In this document: piece by piece, positions 42,634 through 51,387 of the stretch | How the letters are laid out: each line of letters starts with the position of its first letter | Position numbering within the stretch: position 1 is the first letter of the stretch | Assembly: GCA_942490895.1 (NCBI GenBank) | Contig: CALNZC010000047.1 | Span: 15,367-79,366 of the forward strand | Direction: 5' to 3' | Source of the DNA: JAGNXB01 sp942490895 | GTDB taxonomy: Bacteria; Bacteroidota; Bacteroidia; Chitinophagales; Saprospiraceae | Length of the DNA: 64,000 nt | The notes under the pieces: generated by a model | Seen by the model: only the letters and a program-made list of their open reading frames with translations | Databases searched by the model: none | What the model was told of the DNA's origin: nothing | Program-made: the position numbers and the translations under genes

Positions 42634-43938
42634 ATGATTCCAATTATGAGAATAATTCAAGGAGGCCTGTTGGTCCTGCTCGTTGCTTTGGTTACATCTG
42701 CGTATGGGCAGGATACCCTGGTGGATTTGCGCAGCTATAAACCCGCAAAGCCTGAATTCATTGCCATGTTCCAGATGTGGGGGACCTATTCCCCCCACCA
42801 TGATCACTATGAGGAGACAGGGCCCTCCACTGGGAAGTATTTACCTACCTATAATATCTGGAACCTGCAGGTGCGTCGCGCAAGGATCGGTGTGAAAGGC
42901 GAGATACTCCCCCGCTTGAACTACACCACTGTTCTGGCCTTTGATCAGGTCGGTCACAACACAGCTTCCGGGACAGTCGGGGGGATGAACAATGGATCGT
43001 TTCCTTCTGTCGGCTTGCTCGATGCTTATGTCACCTGGGGTATTCGCAGGAACGGGAAAGGACCTCGACTAACAGTTGGGTATTTCCGACCGCAATATGG
43101 CCGGGAAAGTATCACCAGTGGCTTTGCTGTAAATAGTATTGAGAAGACCATGGATCAGAGTTACCTCCGTGAACATCTGGTGCATCGCAATCCGGGAAGA
43201 GCACCTGGCATCAATGCCGGTTGTCAATTGCGGCTAGGATCTGATAGAGCCTGGTTGCGTTGGGATGCAGGCTTGTTTGCACCTGACAGAAATGGTGCAA
43301 CGAAATCCCCAATGGTTGGCGTGGGCCGGATCGTCGGTACCTGGGGTGATCCGGAAAACCCCCAATACAGCCTCTCACACAAGATCAATGCCTTCGGCAA
43401 ACGCAATGGAATCTCTCTGGGGATCGGCGGTGCCCGAGCAAATGGCTTGGGAACCGTCAAGCGATCCTGGTCCTACGGTGTAGACCTTCTGTTGAATCGT
43501 GGACCTTTTCAGCTGGACGGGGAGATCCACTGGCTGGGAAAGGACCCCGAGCCCTTCTTTGACTTTCCCCCCTTCCTCCTTGAAAGGTATGCGATCCAAA
43601 CGGGTCACATTCGGGCAGGATATAATCTTTCAGTCGGTCGCTTAGGTACAATTGAGCCCACCTTAACCTATGCCTTCATGGCCGGAGGGATGAGTGAAAA
43701 TGATCAACTCATCGCGCAGTATCTGAATAGTCCCGCCGGTAAAGAATCCTATGTAGAGGTAGGCGTCAATTGGTGGTTCAATCCCAAAACGGTGGTCCAA
43801 CTGCACTGCACGTTCCGCCAGGGCGATCCGGGATTTGCCGGGGATGGGGCAGAGGTGAATCCGTATTTCACCCAGTCGGGTCTCGGGCCTATCCGACGCG
43901 GCGACTGGGCAGGATTGGCGCTGCGGTGGATATTGTAA
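42634..43938 (+). CDS. Outer-membrane porin, OprO/OprP-like
   Basis: A 434-residue exported barrel. The start is at ATG 42634 or 42646. Both lead into the signal peptide (MRIIQGGLLVLLVALVTSAYGQ). The frame is open further upstream into the previous gene, where it is not coding. The barrel shows NLQVRRARIGVKGEILPRLNYTTV, the opening strands typical of phosphate-selective porin O/P relatives, and ends in LALRWIL. It lies 53 bases after the transporter pair on the same strand, so it may pass sulfur oxyanions through the outer membrane (inference from context). Confidence 0.82.
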   Translation: MIPIMRIIQGGLLVLLVALVTSAYGQDTLVDLRSYKPAKPEFIAMFQMWGTYSPHHDHYEETGPSTGKYLPTYNIWNLQVRRARIGVKGEILPRLNYTTVLAFDQVGHNTASGTVGGMNNGSFPSVGLLDAYVTWGIRRNGKGPRLTVGYFRPQYGRESITSGFAVNSIEKTMDQSYLREHLVHRNPGRAPGINAGCQLRLGSDRAWLRWDAGLFAPDRNGATKSPMVGVGRIVGTWGDPENPQYSLSHKINAFGKRNGISLGIGGARANGLGTVKRSWSYGVDLLLNRGPFQLDGEIHWLGKDPEPFFDFPPFLLERYAIQTGHIRAGYNLSVGRLGTIEPTLTYAFMAGGMSENDQLIAQYLNSPAGKESYVEVGVNWWFNPKTVVQLHCTFRQGDPGFAGDGAEVNPYFTQSGLGPIRRGDWAGLALRWIL

Positions 43939-43964
43939 TCTAATTGGGCTTGGAAGGATGAAGC

Positions 43965-44631
43965 TTATTGGGCCTTCGTTTTATCCCCATTCCACTCCCG
44001 ATAAAACTGCTCCAAGTAGGCTTCCATAAATTGATGCCGTTGTTCGGCCATCTGACGCCCTGTGTTTGTGTTCATCAGGTCCTTGAGCAAGAGCAACTTT
44101 TCATAGAAGTGGTTGATAGTGGGAGCCGTACTATGTTTATATTCCTCCTTGCTCATGTGCAGATTCGGAGGGATCCCGGGGTCAAATAACCCACGGACCC
44201 TTATGCCCTCCATAATTAAATGCCCGGGCAATACCAATGGCCCCGAGAGCATCCAGGCGATCCGCATCCTGGACGACAGCTAGTTCGGTTGAGAAAAATG
44301 GGCCATCCTGATGCCCTCCTTTGAATGAGACATAGCGAATAATTTGGACCACGTGATCTACAATGTCCTGGTCCACAGACAGACTTTCCAGGAACTGCCG
44401 GGCTGTGTTGGGGCCGACTTCCTCATCCCCTCCATGGAATTTCGAATCGGCGATGTCATGTAATAAAGCCGCCAGCTCAACAATGAACAGATTCGCCTCT
44501 TCGCTTCGAGCGATGAGCGTTGCATTGGTCCACACCCGATGGATATGCCACCAGTCATGTCCGCCTTCTGCATCCTGGAGTTGCTGTTGCACAAACTGAA
44601 TAGTCTCGGCAATGATGGCTGGTTGATTCAT
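43965..44631 (-). pseudogene. HD-domain phosphohydrolase (YedJ-like), frameshifted
   Basis: Product of a metal-dependent HD phosphohydrolase gene broken by one base. The N-terminal part (start 44631, MNQPAIIAE) has HDWWHIHRVWTNA, AALLHDIADSKF and VVQDADRLDALGAIGIARAF, i.e. the H...HD...D residues of the superfamily. The frame then stops right after NYGGHKG. The rest (RGLFDPGIPPNL to the end at 43965) continues in another frame and matches the expected KGR-x-L-(Y/F)-DP continuation of the family. One surplus G within gg at 44195-44196 explains it. Inactivation or a sequence error are both possible. Confidence 0.82.
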
Positions 44632-44681
44632 TTTGCTGGAGGATTATTGAGAAAAAGCAGTGCGTACCAATGGTCCACGTG

Positions 44682-45218
44682 CTAGGATCGCTTTTTGGAG
44701 GGGTGAAGCCGTTCCTCCAGGAGAGGGAGAAGCTCAGTTGCAGACAAGGTAAGATGGTCGGCCTGGATCACGATGGGCGTGCCATACAGTTTGACATTTG
44801 TCGCCATCAGATTTTGCTGCAGGGGGTTTCGGCCTTTTTTCTGCAGTTCCTTTGGCTTCGCCACATCTACCAGGATATGTTGATCCGAACGGCTGGTATC
44901 TATGCGCAACAAGCGTATCTCTTTCCAGCGGATCAACCCGACCCCAAGATTACTGCTGTGGTCGATCATGCCTTCCGGGGTGATCACTAGTCCAATGGGA
45001 TTTCCCATCCCTTTTTGCAGATCGTTCATGGCCAGGATACCAAACACAAAAACCAATACACCGGCAATCACCTGGACCACCCAGGGTGTCAGGAAAGTTT
45101 GGACGGGAGCATAGGAGAGAAATAGCCATACCCCCACCAGGGCCAGGGCGGTAAAGAGCCCTCCTCGCAACAAGAATTTCTTTCGATTGAGGGGGATTTC
45201 GAGGCGTGATTGATCCAT
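44682..45218 (-). CDS. STM3941-family membrane protein
   Basis: A 178-residue protein starting at ATG 45218 (MDQSRLEIPLNRKKF). The longer frame to 45263 runs through a promoter-like element and is not used. Two hydrophobic helices (GGLFTALALVGVWLFLSYA and VVQVIAGVLVFVFGILAM) are followed by a soluble domain whose block GLVITPEGMIDHSSNLGVGLIRWKEI resembles proteins of the STM3941 family (named for a Salmonella locus, function unknown). The C-terminal half is beta-rich. It lies just after the flavoprotein gene but has its own promoter candidate. Confidence 0.78.
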   Translation of the reverse strand: MDQSRLEIPLNRKKFLLRGGLFTALALVGVWLFLSYAPVQTFLTPWVVQVIAGVLVFVFGILAMNDLQKGMGNPIGLVITPEGMIDHSSNLGVGLIRWKEIRLLRIDTSRSDQHILVDVAKPKELQKKGRNPLQQNLMATNVKLYGTPIVIQADHLTLSATELLPLLEERLHPSKKRS

Positions 45219-45232
45219 GGTTTGCTTTGCCT

Positions 45233-45240
45233 TAAAGGTA
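45233..45240 (-). promoter_or_regulatory. -7 element (TACCTTTA) with -33-like ATTG
   Basis: On the minus strand ATTG (45261-45264) lies 20 bases before TACCTTTA, 14 bases ahead of the ATG at 45218. Confidence 0.45.
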
Positions 45241-45266
45241 CAGCTCACCAGGCGTTGTCCCAATCA

Positions 45267-46610
45267 TTACAAACTGACGATCTCCGCAAATCCGGGATAG
45301 GCTTGAACTTGCCCTCTTAAACGGTCATATGGAATACCATTTAATAAAGCGGTCTGAATAGGCGCCAGTACTTCGGATGCTTGTAGTCCAAATGCTGCGG
45401 CCCCCAGGATCAATCCAGTATCTGGATCCACTTTAATTCGAAGCAGCCCATTGCCAGCCTGTTTCAACCGGGCTTTGAGTAGTTGATCATAGGATTTGGT
45501 GATCCATTCTCCGGAACCATCCTTGCTGACATCACCAATCTGTGCAATGGGTGGATGGGTGTAAACCCCCTCTATCACCGGATACTGGTTCCAGGTGGAT
45601 GCGGCTCCAAGGGCCATGTGATGGACGGCTACCCTGGCTTGCATTTGTGCGCGATTGGCCATCATCGGTGCACCCGTGACATCACCCGCAGCATAGATTC
45701 CTGAAGAACTGGTCTGGGCATTTTTGTCTATGTGGATGAAGCCGTGAGGGTCCAGATCCAATGAAATGTCAGACGCGACTGTCCAGGACATATCAGGTTG
45801 TCGCCCGGTCGCAATAAAGCCATATTCTGCACTGTATGTTTTTCCGCTTTGCGTGGTGGCTTGAACACGATGCCCTTCCATTTTCATCGAAACCACTGCA
45901 TCTTCTGTATGGATGTCGATCCGGTAAGTGGACTGTAAGTGCCGGGTGAATGCATCGATCGCCATGGATTCCATGCGGGGCAGGAGCTGTGCATTGTTTT
46001 GCAGAATGGTCACTTGTGCACCTAATGCCGCGAAGGCATAGGCATATTCTGTTCCGGTAACACCACCTCCTGCAACAATGATTGATTCCGGGACCTTTTC
46101 CAGCGCGGGGGTCAGTCGGGGAGCAATGATCTTCTTCATATCCGGCTTTACCTCCGGCGTAAATGCAGGGCCTGACCCAGTGGCGATGAGAATAAATCGA
46201 CAGGTCAGGAGTTCAGGGTCACCCTCTTCAGCAATGACTTCCACCTGGCCAGGTGCTCTGACTTTTCCATTACCTGTGATGAGACGTGCTCCAGCCTTTT
46301 CAACTTCTGAGCGACTCCATTGAATGGTTGCTTCCCCCTGAGCCGAGATGTGTTTTTTTAATCGATTGAGGTCAAAGGGTGGGTGGGTAGGCAGGGATTG
46401 TATCGAAAATGGATGATGATAGTGATCCATTTCTTCTGCTGCAGCCAACCAGACTTTTGACGGGACCAGACTCCCTCTGGCCGCACGGCCTCCAGCGGGA
46501 GCATTGAGGATTAGGGCAGTCGTCAGGCCTAAACGTCCCGCCTCTCGAATAGCTTCAATGCCGGCAGGCCCGCCCCCGATCACGATCAGATCAAATGCAT
46601 GTTGCTTCAT
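45267..46610 (-). CDS. FAD/NAD-linked oxidoreductase lacking the redox disulfide
   Basis: A 447-residue flavoprotein with the fold of dihydrolipoamide dehydrogenase and mercuric reductase. The FAD-binding motif VIGGGPAGIEAIREAG opens it. VAGGGVTGTEYAYAFAALGA is the NAD-binding motif and GIYAAGDVTG the second FAD motif. The redox motif that normally reads GGxCLNxGCIPSK is here GGRAARGSLVPSK, with both Cys lost, and the C-terminal His-Glu pair is also replaced (VQAYPGFAEI). It therefore cannot work as a disulfide reductase. It may be an NAD(P)H transhydrogenase- or oxidase-like enzyme. A Crp/Fnr-type box and a perfect -7 element lie immediately upstream. Confidence 0.85.
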   Translation of the reverse strand: MKQHAFDLIVIGGGPAGIEAIREAGRLGLTTALILNAPAGGRAARGSLVPSKVWLAAAEEMDHYHHPFSIQSLPTHPPFDLNRLKKHISAQGEATIQWSRSEVEKAGARLITGNGKVRAPGQVEVIAEEGDPELLTCRFILIATGSGPAFTPEVKPDMKKIIAPRLTPALEKVPESIIVAGGGVTGTEYAYAFAALGAQVTILQNNAQLLPRMESMAIDAFTRHLQSTYRIDIHTEDAVVSMKMEGHRVQATTQSGKTYSAEYGFIATGRQPDMSWTVASDISLDLDPHGFIHIDKNAQTSSSGIYAAGDVTGAPMMANRAQMQARVAVHHMALGAASTWNQYPVIEGVYTHPPIAQIGDVSKDGSGEWITKSYDQLLKARLKQAGNGLLRIKVDPDTGLILGAAAFGLQASEVLAPIQTALLNGIPYDRLRGQVQAYPGFAEIVSL

Positions 46611-46614
46611 CCTG

Positions 46615-46622
46615 CAAATCTA
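46615..46622 (-). promoter_or_regulatory. -7 element (TAGATTTG), near-leaderless
   Basis: Perfect TAnnTTTG on the minus strand, 4 bases before the ATG at 46610, so the transcript probably begins at or within the start codon region. It begins 37 bp after the upstream dyad start. Confidence 0.5.
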
Positions 46623-46644
46623 GGCGTCGCTTACCCAGGCAGGC

Positions 46645-46660
46645 TGTGATGCAGATCACC
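46645..46660. promoter_or_regulatory. Crp/Fnr-type operator (TGTGATGCAGATCACC)
   Basis: Perfect dyad GTGAT-GCAG-ATCAC upstream of the flavoprotein gene. It overlaps the stop codon of the preceding same-strand gene (46656-46658). Confidence 0.55.
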
Positions 46661-48614
46661 GCATCATCAGAATTTCACCTGAGTAAAGCTTCGGGGTCGC
46701 TGGCAGGTTGGCCAGGCTGGGCGGAGCGACTTCAAGGGTGTACAAATAGACTCCCGGGTCCAGCGGCTTGCCATTTGCAGCCTCCCCGTTCCAACCCAAT
46801 AGTGGGTCAAGGGATTGAAAGATCAAGCCACCCCAGCGATCATAAATTTGCAACCTGTACGCATCCAGAGGGCCAAGTGCCGTAGGCCGGAAAATGTCGT
46901 TGACCCCATCTTCATTCGGAGAGAAGGCAGTGGGGATATACAGCTTGACGTCCCAAGCCACCACAATCTCCCGGGTCAGTGTATCCGCACATTCCATTGC
47001 ACCGGTCACCACCTGAGTTACTGTATAGATTCCGGCATCGAGGTATTCATGAGCGGGGTCTGTCTTTGAACTGGTACCGCCATCACCGAAAGTCCAGAAC
47101 CAGGACTGGGGATCGCCGGAAGAGGCATCGTTAAATTGTACCAGCGGCTCCAGAGTGGTCGGTTGCTTTGGCGTAAATGTAAACCCGGCTACCGGAGGCA
47201 CCAGAATGTGAACAAAGGAGTCTTTGGTCAGTGCAGCTTTACAGTAATCGGAATAGTACGCTTCGAGAGTGACATTATACCATCCGGGTGCCCAGTAGGT
47301 CTTTAATGGATTGTTGAAGGTCATGCCTGTATTTCCATCGCCAAATGTCCAGAGGACAGAAGCGACCAGGGGGACACTTTCGTCGAAGAACTGGAGGGCA
47401 TGTGGAGGGCACCCAACGGGCTTGTCCACCGAAAAGTCGATGATCGGTGCAGGAATGATCTCCAGCTCAACCTGGTAACCAAAGGCACAATCTCCGGAAG
47501 GTTTGAACTGGATCAGATGGGTCCCTGTTCCAGGAATTCCCGGATCAAACAAGCCGCTTGCGGGGTTGGTGATCCCCGGGCCTGACCAGATCCCGGCTCC
47601 TGCTCCCGGGTCGATCACAAAAGGATTGGTACTGGCACAGATAGATTCAGAAAATGGATTGATTGTGTTGCCAAGGACAGAAACAGTGATCACTTTGGAC
47701 AAGGAGCAATTTGTGCTATCCAGGGTGCGAACAGTGTAGGTAGAAGTATTTGTTGGTTTGACCCAAATTCCATCAACGGTGTCCGCAAAACTTCCGTCGG
47801 ACCATTCCACCGGATAGTTGGATGTCGCGGATAAAAAGACACTGTCTCCCAGACAAATGGTCTGGTCATCTGAAGCCGTCAGCAGGGGCTCAACGCGCTC
47901 GATGATGATGTCATCAAACCAGGCATAAAATCCAACGGAGAAGTCCATGCTCCAGGCCGTAAATGTGGAGGTAGATACATTGCCCACATAGCCCACATAG
48001 GCATAGGTGTAGGCATCTGCAGCTGTATAGATGAATTCGACGTATGACCAGTCACTTCCATCATTGACCTCCTGGCAGGTCACAAATTGATTGGCTTTTG
48101 TGGCATAATTGATCAGGTCAGGATTAAACGTAGGAATCATGGTCTTGGAAAAGAAGATGCCCCACTGATTGGTTAACATGATAAAATTCGGATTGTCCTC
48201 CTTGTTTTGAACCCAATAGGACACCTTGTAACAAGCCCCTGGGATCATGGGCTGTAGCAGTTCCGTCCCCGCCCATTCTTTAGAACCGTCCGGACCGTTT
48301 CCTTTCCAGCAGCCGAGGACACCTTTTCCGGAATGTGGCACTCCGCATTCGGTATTCCCATTGCCAGTAGGGCAGGGCAGGAGGCTGGTCAGATTACTGC
48401 CCGCCGGGTTGTCCTCGTGGTGATGATCGGGTGTGCCATTCGCATTATACCAATAGGTCAGTGGTGCCATGGTGTTGGGCGGGTTGCCCACTGTACCATC
48501 CCAATCCTCAAAACCCGGATCAGCGATGAGGTTTTGAGCTTGAGTGAATGAGGCCATTCCAAAAATCAGGAAGAAAACCCCGATGATTGATCCGTAGAAG
48601 CAGGTATAGTTCAT
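46656..48614 (-). CDS. Secreted PKD-domain protein with gliding-motility-type C-terminus
   Basis: A 652-residue exported protein. A signal peptide (to about TQAQ) is followed by an N-terminal beta-sandwich region (residues 30-230, NLIADPGFEDW ... YVGYVGNV), an Ig-like stretch, and two PKD domains marked by VLWTFGDGNTGMTFNNP and WFWTFGDGGTSSKTDPAHEY. The C-terminal 85 residues (IPTAFSPNEDGVNDIFRP ... LQIYDRWGGLIFQS) are the T9SS type B/CHU-C sorting domain. It should be displayed or released at the surface, possibly as an adhesin. No catalytic motif is visible. Confidence 0.85.
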   Translation of the reverse strand: MNYTCFYGSIIGVFFLIFGMASFTQAQNLIADPGFEDWDGTVGNPPNTMAPLTYWYNANGTPDHHHEDNPAGSNLTSLLPCPTGNGNTECGVPHSGKGVLGCWKGNGPDGSKEWAGTELLQPMIPGACYKVSYWVQNKEDNPNFIMLTNQWGIFFSKTMIPTFNPDLINYATKANQFVTCQEVNDGSDWSYVEFIYTAADAYTYAYVGYVGNVSTSTFTAWSMDFSVGFYAWFDDIIIERVEPLLTASDDQTICLGDSVFLSATSNYPVEWSDGSFADTVDGIWVKPTNTSTYTVRTLDSTNCSLSKVITVSVLGNTINPFSESICASTNPFVIDPGAGAGIWSGPGITNPASGLFDPGIPGTGTHLIQFKPSGDCAFGYQVELEIIPAPIIDFSVDKPVGCPPHALQFFDESVPLVASVLWTFGDGNTGMTFNNPLKTYWAPGWYNVTLEAYYSDYCKAALTKDSFVHILVPPVAGFTFTPKQPTTLEPLVQFNDASSGDPQSWFWTFGDGGTSSKTDPAHEYLDAGIYTVTQVVTGAMECADTLTREIVVAWDVKLYIPTAFSPNEDGVNDIFRPTALGPLDAYRLQIYDRWGGLIFQSLDPLLGWNGEAANGKPLDPGVYLYTLEVAPPSLANLPATPKLYSGEILMMR

Positions 48615-48633
48615 AAGGTATTACCAACATGAA

Positions 48634-48666
48634 AACCGTCCGGAATCAAAAGTGGTTCCGGACGGT
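48634..48666 (-). terminator. Terminator hairpin after the delta-60 gene
   Basis: Perfect 11-bp stem ACCGTCCGGAA/TTCCGGACGGT with a 10-base loop. On the minus strand a short U-run (TTTTC) follows, 15 bases past the stop of the gene at 48681. Confidence 0.75.
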
Positions 48667-48680
48667 CGACAGGAAAACGA

Positions 48681-50219
48681 TTAGTGTTTGATCAACAATT
48701 GTCGTCCTGTGCCATCTGGTCCCTGGACGACGACGATATAGGTCCCGGAAGCGAGATGATCAATCGGGATCCGGTAACGAATCTGATTGGAAGCAAGAAC
48801 ACCTGCATCCATCTGCTGCCCGTTGGTATGGAAGATGGTATAAGTGCGTTGCGGACCAGCAGGAATATCCAACACCAGTTGATCCGTTGCGGGATTTGGA
48901 GAAATGTTGAGTTGGATGGATACTGGATTGTAAGTGCTACTGATCTCGCCATTATTATAGCGAACCACAACACAATCATTCCCTGAATTGGTTGCCGAAG
49001 CACCTACCAGCAAAACCCGGCCGTCGGGTTGAATGGCGCAGTCGTTGGCAAATGCAAAGAGGTCAGAAGTTGGTGTGGTTACCATTCCGGTTCCGCCCCA
49101 GCTCGGATCAATCATTCCATCTTCGTCCATGCGCACAGTGAAGTAGGCACGCGGTTCACCCATAAAAAATGTGCCGCCTGATTCACCCCCAGTAATGATT
49201 TTACCATCGTCTTGCAGGACGATAAACGAAGCGTAATCTGTAATATCATTATCGATCAGCACAACTCCGTCCGTGCCGAAGGTCAGATCTTCAGTTCCAT
49301 CCATGTTGTAAGCAAGAACAACAATGTCGGTGCCCATATTCCCTGAATTAGAAGCCGCCAGGAGGATGCGTCCATTGGGGTGTATCTGCATCTGGTGGGC
49401 CGTACCATCATATGGGGCTAAAGCTTCGCCATTCATCGCAAAGGAAGAATCGATACCCGCTCCATCAGGCAGGAGTTTGTACAGGCAAGGCCGATTGGTG
49501 CCAAAGGGTACATTCTTGCCGCAGGTCAGCATGCTGCCATCCGGAAGCAACTCGATATCCCAGGTCTGGTTCGTTGTGCCCACATCGTTCCACTTATAAA
49601 ATCCCTGGTCGCCAAAAGAGGTGTCAATCGTACCATCCGAGTGGAGCCGACCTACCAGGTGGCTGGACATACTGAACCCGGGGACAGAAGTATTGCCAGC
49701 ATACAGGATCTTCCCATCTGGCGTAAAAGTGATGGCATGAATGTATTCTTCACCTTCCCCATAAGCATGGAGAAAGACACCGTCTGTACCAAAAGATGGA
49801 TCAGGGATACCATCGGAGTCCAGTTTGACCATTACCAGGTCTGTGTTCGGAGCAGTGACCCCATACCCGCCAAAGACAAAAATGGAACCATCCGATGCCA
49901 GGGAGACCCCATAGTTGAGATCTGTAAAATCAGATGCGCCATAGGCATAAATCCCCTTGTTGGCGAAGGTGGTATCCAGTGTACCATTTTCAAGCAACCG
50001 GATGACCACAATATCAAATGTGCCGGTTAGGTTGCCGGACATACTGACGATAATTTTACCATCGGGTTGAACGGCAATGCCATGTCCAGTATCCGATTTT
50101 TTATTGAGGTCAAACTGGAGAATACCGTTGTCGGCGAATGTTGAATCCAGTACGCCATCCTGGCCGAAGGCCGAAAAGGCAGTGAAACAACAAATGAGGA
50201 GGGTGTAAAGTGATTTCAT
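48681..50219 (-). CDS. Secreted delta-60 repeat protein with T9SS sorting domain
   Basis: A 512-residue exported protein. After the signal peptide (MKSLYTLLICCFTAFSAFGQ) come about seven delta-60 repeats of 50-60 residues, each of the form LDTTFANKGI ... PDGKIIVSG (for example GVLDSTFADNGILQF, TIDTSFGDQGFYKW, TEDLTFGTDGVVLI). They probably form a beta-propeller. The last 75 residues (SPNPATDQLVLDIPAG ... GRQLLIKH) are a T9SS type A sorting domain. No enzyme motif is visible, and a structural or binding role is likely. Confidence 0.85.
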   Translation of the reverse strand: MKSLYTLLICCFTAFSAFGQDGVLDSTFADNGILQFDLNKKSDTGHGIAVQPDGKIIVSMSGNLTGTFDIVVIRLLENGTLDTTFANKGIYAYGASDFTDLNYGVSLASDGSIFVFGGYGVTAPNTDLVMVKLDSDGIPDPSFGTDGVFLHAYGEGEEYIHAITFTPDGKILYAGNTSVPGFSMSSHLVGRLHSDGTIDTSFGDQGFYKWNDVGTTNQTWDIELLPDGSMLTCGKNVPFGTNRPCLYKLLPDGAGIDSSFAMNGEALAPYDGTAHQMQIHPNGRILLAASNSGNMGTDIVVLAYNMDGTEDLTFGTDGVVLIDNDITDYASFIVLQDDGKIITGGESGGTFFMGEPRAYFTVRMDEDGMIDPSWGGTGMVTTPTSDLFAFANDCAIQPDGRVLLVGASATNSGNDCVVVRYNNGEISSTYNPVSIQLNISPNPATDQLVLDIPAGPQRTYTIFHTNGQQMDAGVLASNQIRYRIPIDHLASGTYIVVVQGPDGTGRQLLIKH

Positions 50220-50336
50220 AAAAGGATGGTTATAAAATAATCTGGGAAAGTGGTTGGCGTGATCGCCAAAGCAACAAAAATAGAGAACTACCTTGAAAGG
50301 AACAGGTTCGTGAGGTTACTTGCAGGGCATGTCTCC

Positions 50337-50663
50337 CTATGGATGGTCGGAAGTGCCATCGTGCGCATTGGTGCCTCCTTCCAGATAGGCAACCAGGATG
50401 AATCCTTTGGAGGCCATAAATTCACAGGCCAATCGACTGCGTTTCCCCGTGTCACAAAACACATAGTAGGGGTCCAACCGATCAAGAGTCTCTATGGCTT
50501 CTTCAAAGGATGTGTCGAGGTAATCCAGATGTTTGGCATGAAGAAGTGTGCCTTCCGATTCGATCTCTTCGGCCGTACGGACATCCAGGAGGACAGCGCC
50601 ATCGGTGAGCGTGCATTCTGCAAGGAATAGGTCGGGGGGGATCGATCGGGTAGGGAAAGCCAT
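50337..50663 (-). CDS. Single-domain rhodanese
   Basis: A 108-residue cytoplasmic rhodanese-fold protein, complete for the single-domain type. The blocks AVLLDVRTAEEIES and YYVFCDTGKRSRLA are visible. The Cys of the second heads the active-site loop CDTGKRS, and its position fits persulfide transfer. There is no signal peptide. It lies in the same-strand group after the DUF4920 lipoprotein gene but is separated from it by a terminator. A link with the sulfur island is possible but not shown. Confidence 0.85.
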   Translation of the reverse strand: MAFPTRSIPPDLFLAECTLTDGAVLLDVRTAEEIESEGTLLHAKHLDYLDTSFEEAIETLDRLDPYYVFCDTGKRSRLACEFMASKGFILVAYLEGGTNAHDGTSDHP

Positions 50664-50688
50664 CAGTGGTTGGGGTCAATATGAAAAA

Positions 50689-50719
50689 CAAGAAGCCCTT
50701 TCGTTTTCGAAAGGGCTTC
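50689..50719 (-). terminator. Terminator hairpin after the DUF4920 gene
   Basis: Perfect 12-bp stem GAAGCCCTTTCG/CGAAAGGGCTTC with a 4-base loop. On the minus strand a TTGTTTTTC tail follows, 20 bases past the stop. Confidence 0.88.
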
Positions 50720-50739
50720 CTGGTCATACAGAACTTTGG

Positions 50740-51243
50740 TTATTGAACGATGACAACACCGTTGGCCATAAACTTGAGTTCCTCTTCAGGCTCGGTGATG
50801 GCGGCTATTTCCTCAGCGGAAAGACCCTCATCTTCGGCATAGTGTCGCAGTTCATCGACACTGGTAATGTCCCGATAGGCATAACCATCGATCACCACTT
50901 CCGAACCGGCAAGGCCGAATGGCATGAAGAATTCATAGTCTTTGAATTGCACGAATATCTCGGACGCTTCATCCGCAGTTGGTGCTTTCATGGTCATCCA
51001 ACACCCCTTAACCTGACAAACTGAAGTCACCAGGCCACGCACCTTGGTGACGACGCTGTCCGAGGAATTGAGCTTGACGAGTAGCTCATCCATGGTGATG
51101 GCTCCGTCTGGAGTGATCACTTCACCAAAATGCAGACTGTCTATTGCTGCCTCGCCTGACCCATCATGTTGATCTGTATCCGTAGATGAGCTACATGACC
51201 ACAGGCCACCGATCAGCGCAAACAGGATTATTCCATATTTCAT
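50740..51243 (-). CDS. DUF4920 lipoprotein
   Basis: A 167-residue predicted lipoprotein. The signal peptide ends in the lipobox LWSC, with lipidation at Cys17. The core matches the DUF4920 family: HFGEVITPDGAITMDELLVKL, then VVTKVRGLVTSVCQVKGCWMTM, in which the two conserved Cys could bind metal. FMPFGLAGSEVVIDGYAY follows. The C-terminal extension (EGLSAEEIAAITEP) is typical. The function is unknown. It is transcribed from the -7 candidate at 51263 and ends at the strong terminator at 50.7 kb. Confidence 0.85.
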   Translation of the reverse strand: MKYGIILFALIGGLWSCSSSTDTDQHDGSGEAAIDSLHFGEVITPDGAITMDELLVKLNSSDSVVTKVRGLVTSVCQVKGCWMTMKAPTADEASEIFVQFKDYEFFMPFGLAGSEVVIDGYAYRDITSVDELRHYAEDEGLSAEEIAAITEPEEELKFMANGVVIVQ

Positions 51244-51262
51244 AATAGAGAAATTTAGGCCC

Positions 51263-51270
51263 TAAAGATA
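51263..51270 (-). promoter_or_regulatory. -7 element candidate (TATCTTTA)
   Basis: Seven of eight matches to TAnnTTTG on the minus strand, 19 bases before the DUF4920 ATG. A TTCG at 51288-51291 could serve as a weak -33 box. Confidence 0.4.
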
Positions 51271-51387
51271 GTGGAGTGCCTGAATTTCGAAGCGATAGAC
51301 TTCAATTGACAATATTCCCATTCTGGCGATGGTTATAAGCCTCAAAGACACGCTTATCGACGAAACCATACTTTAAACATCCCGCTT

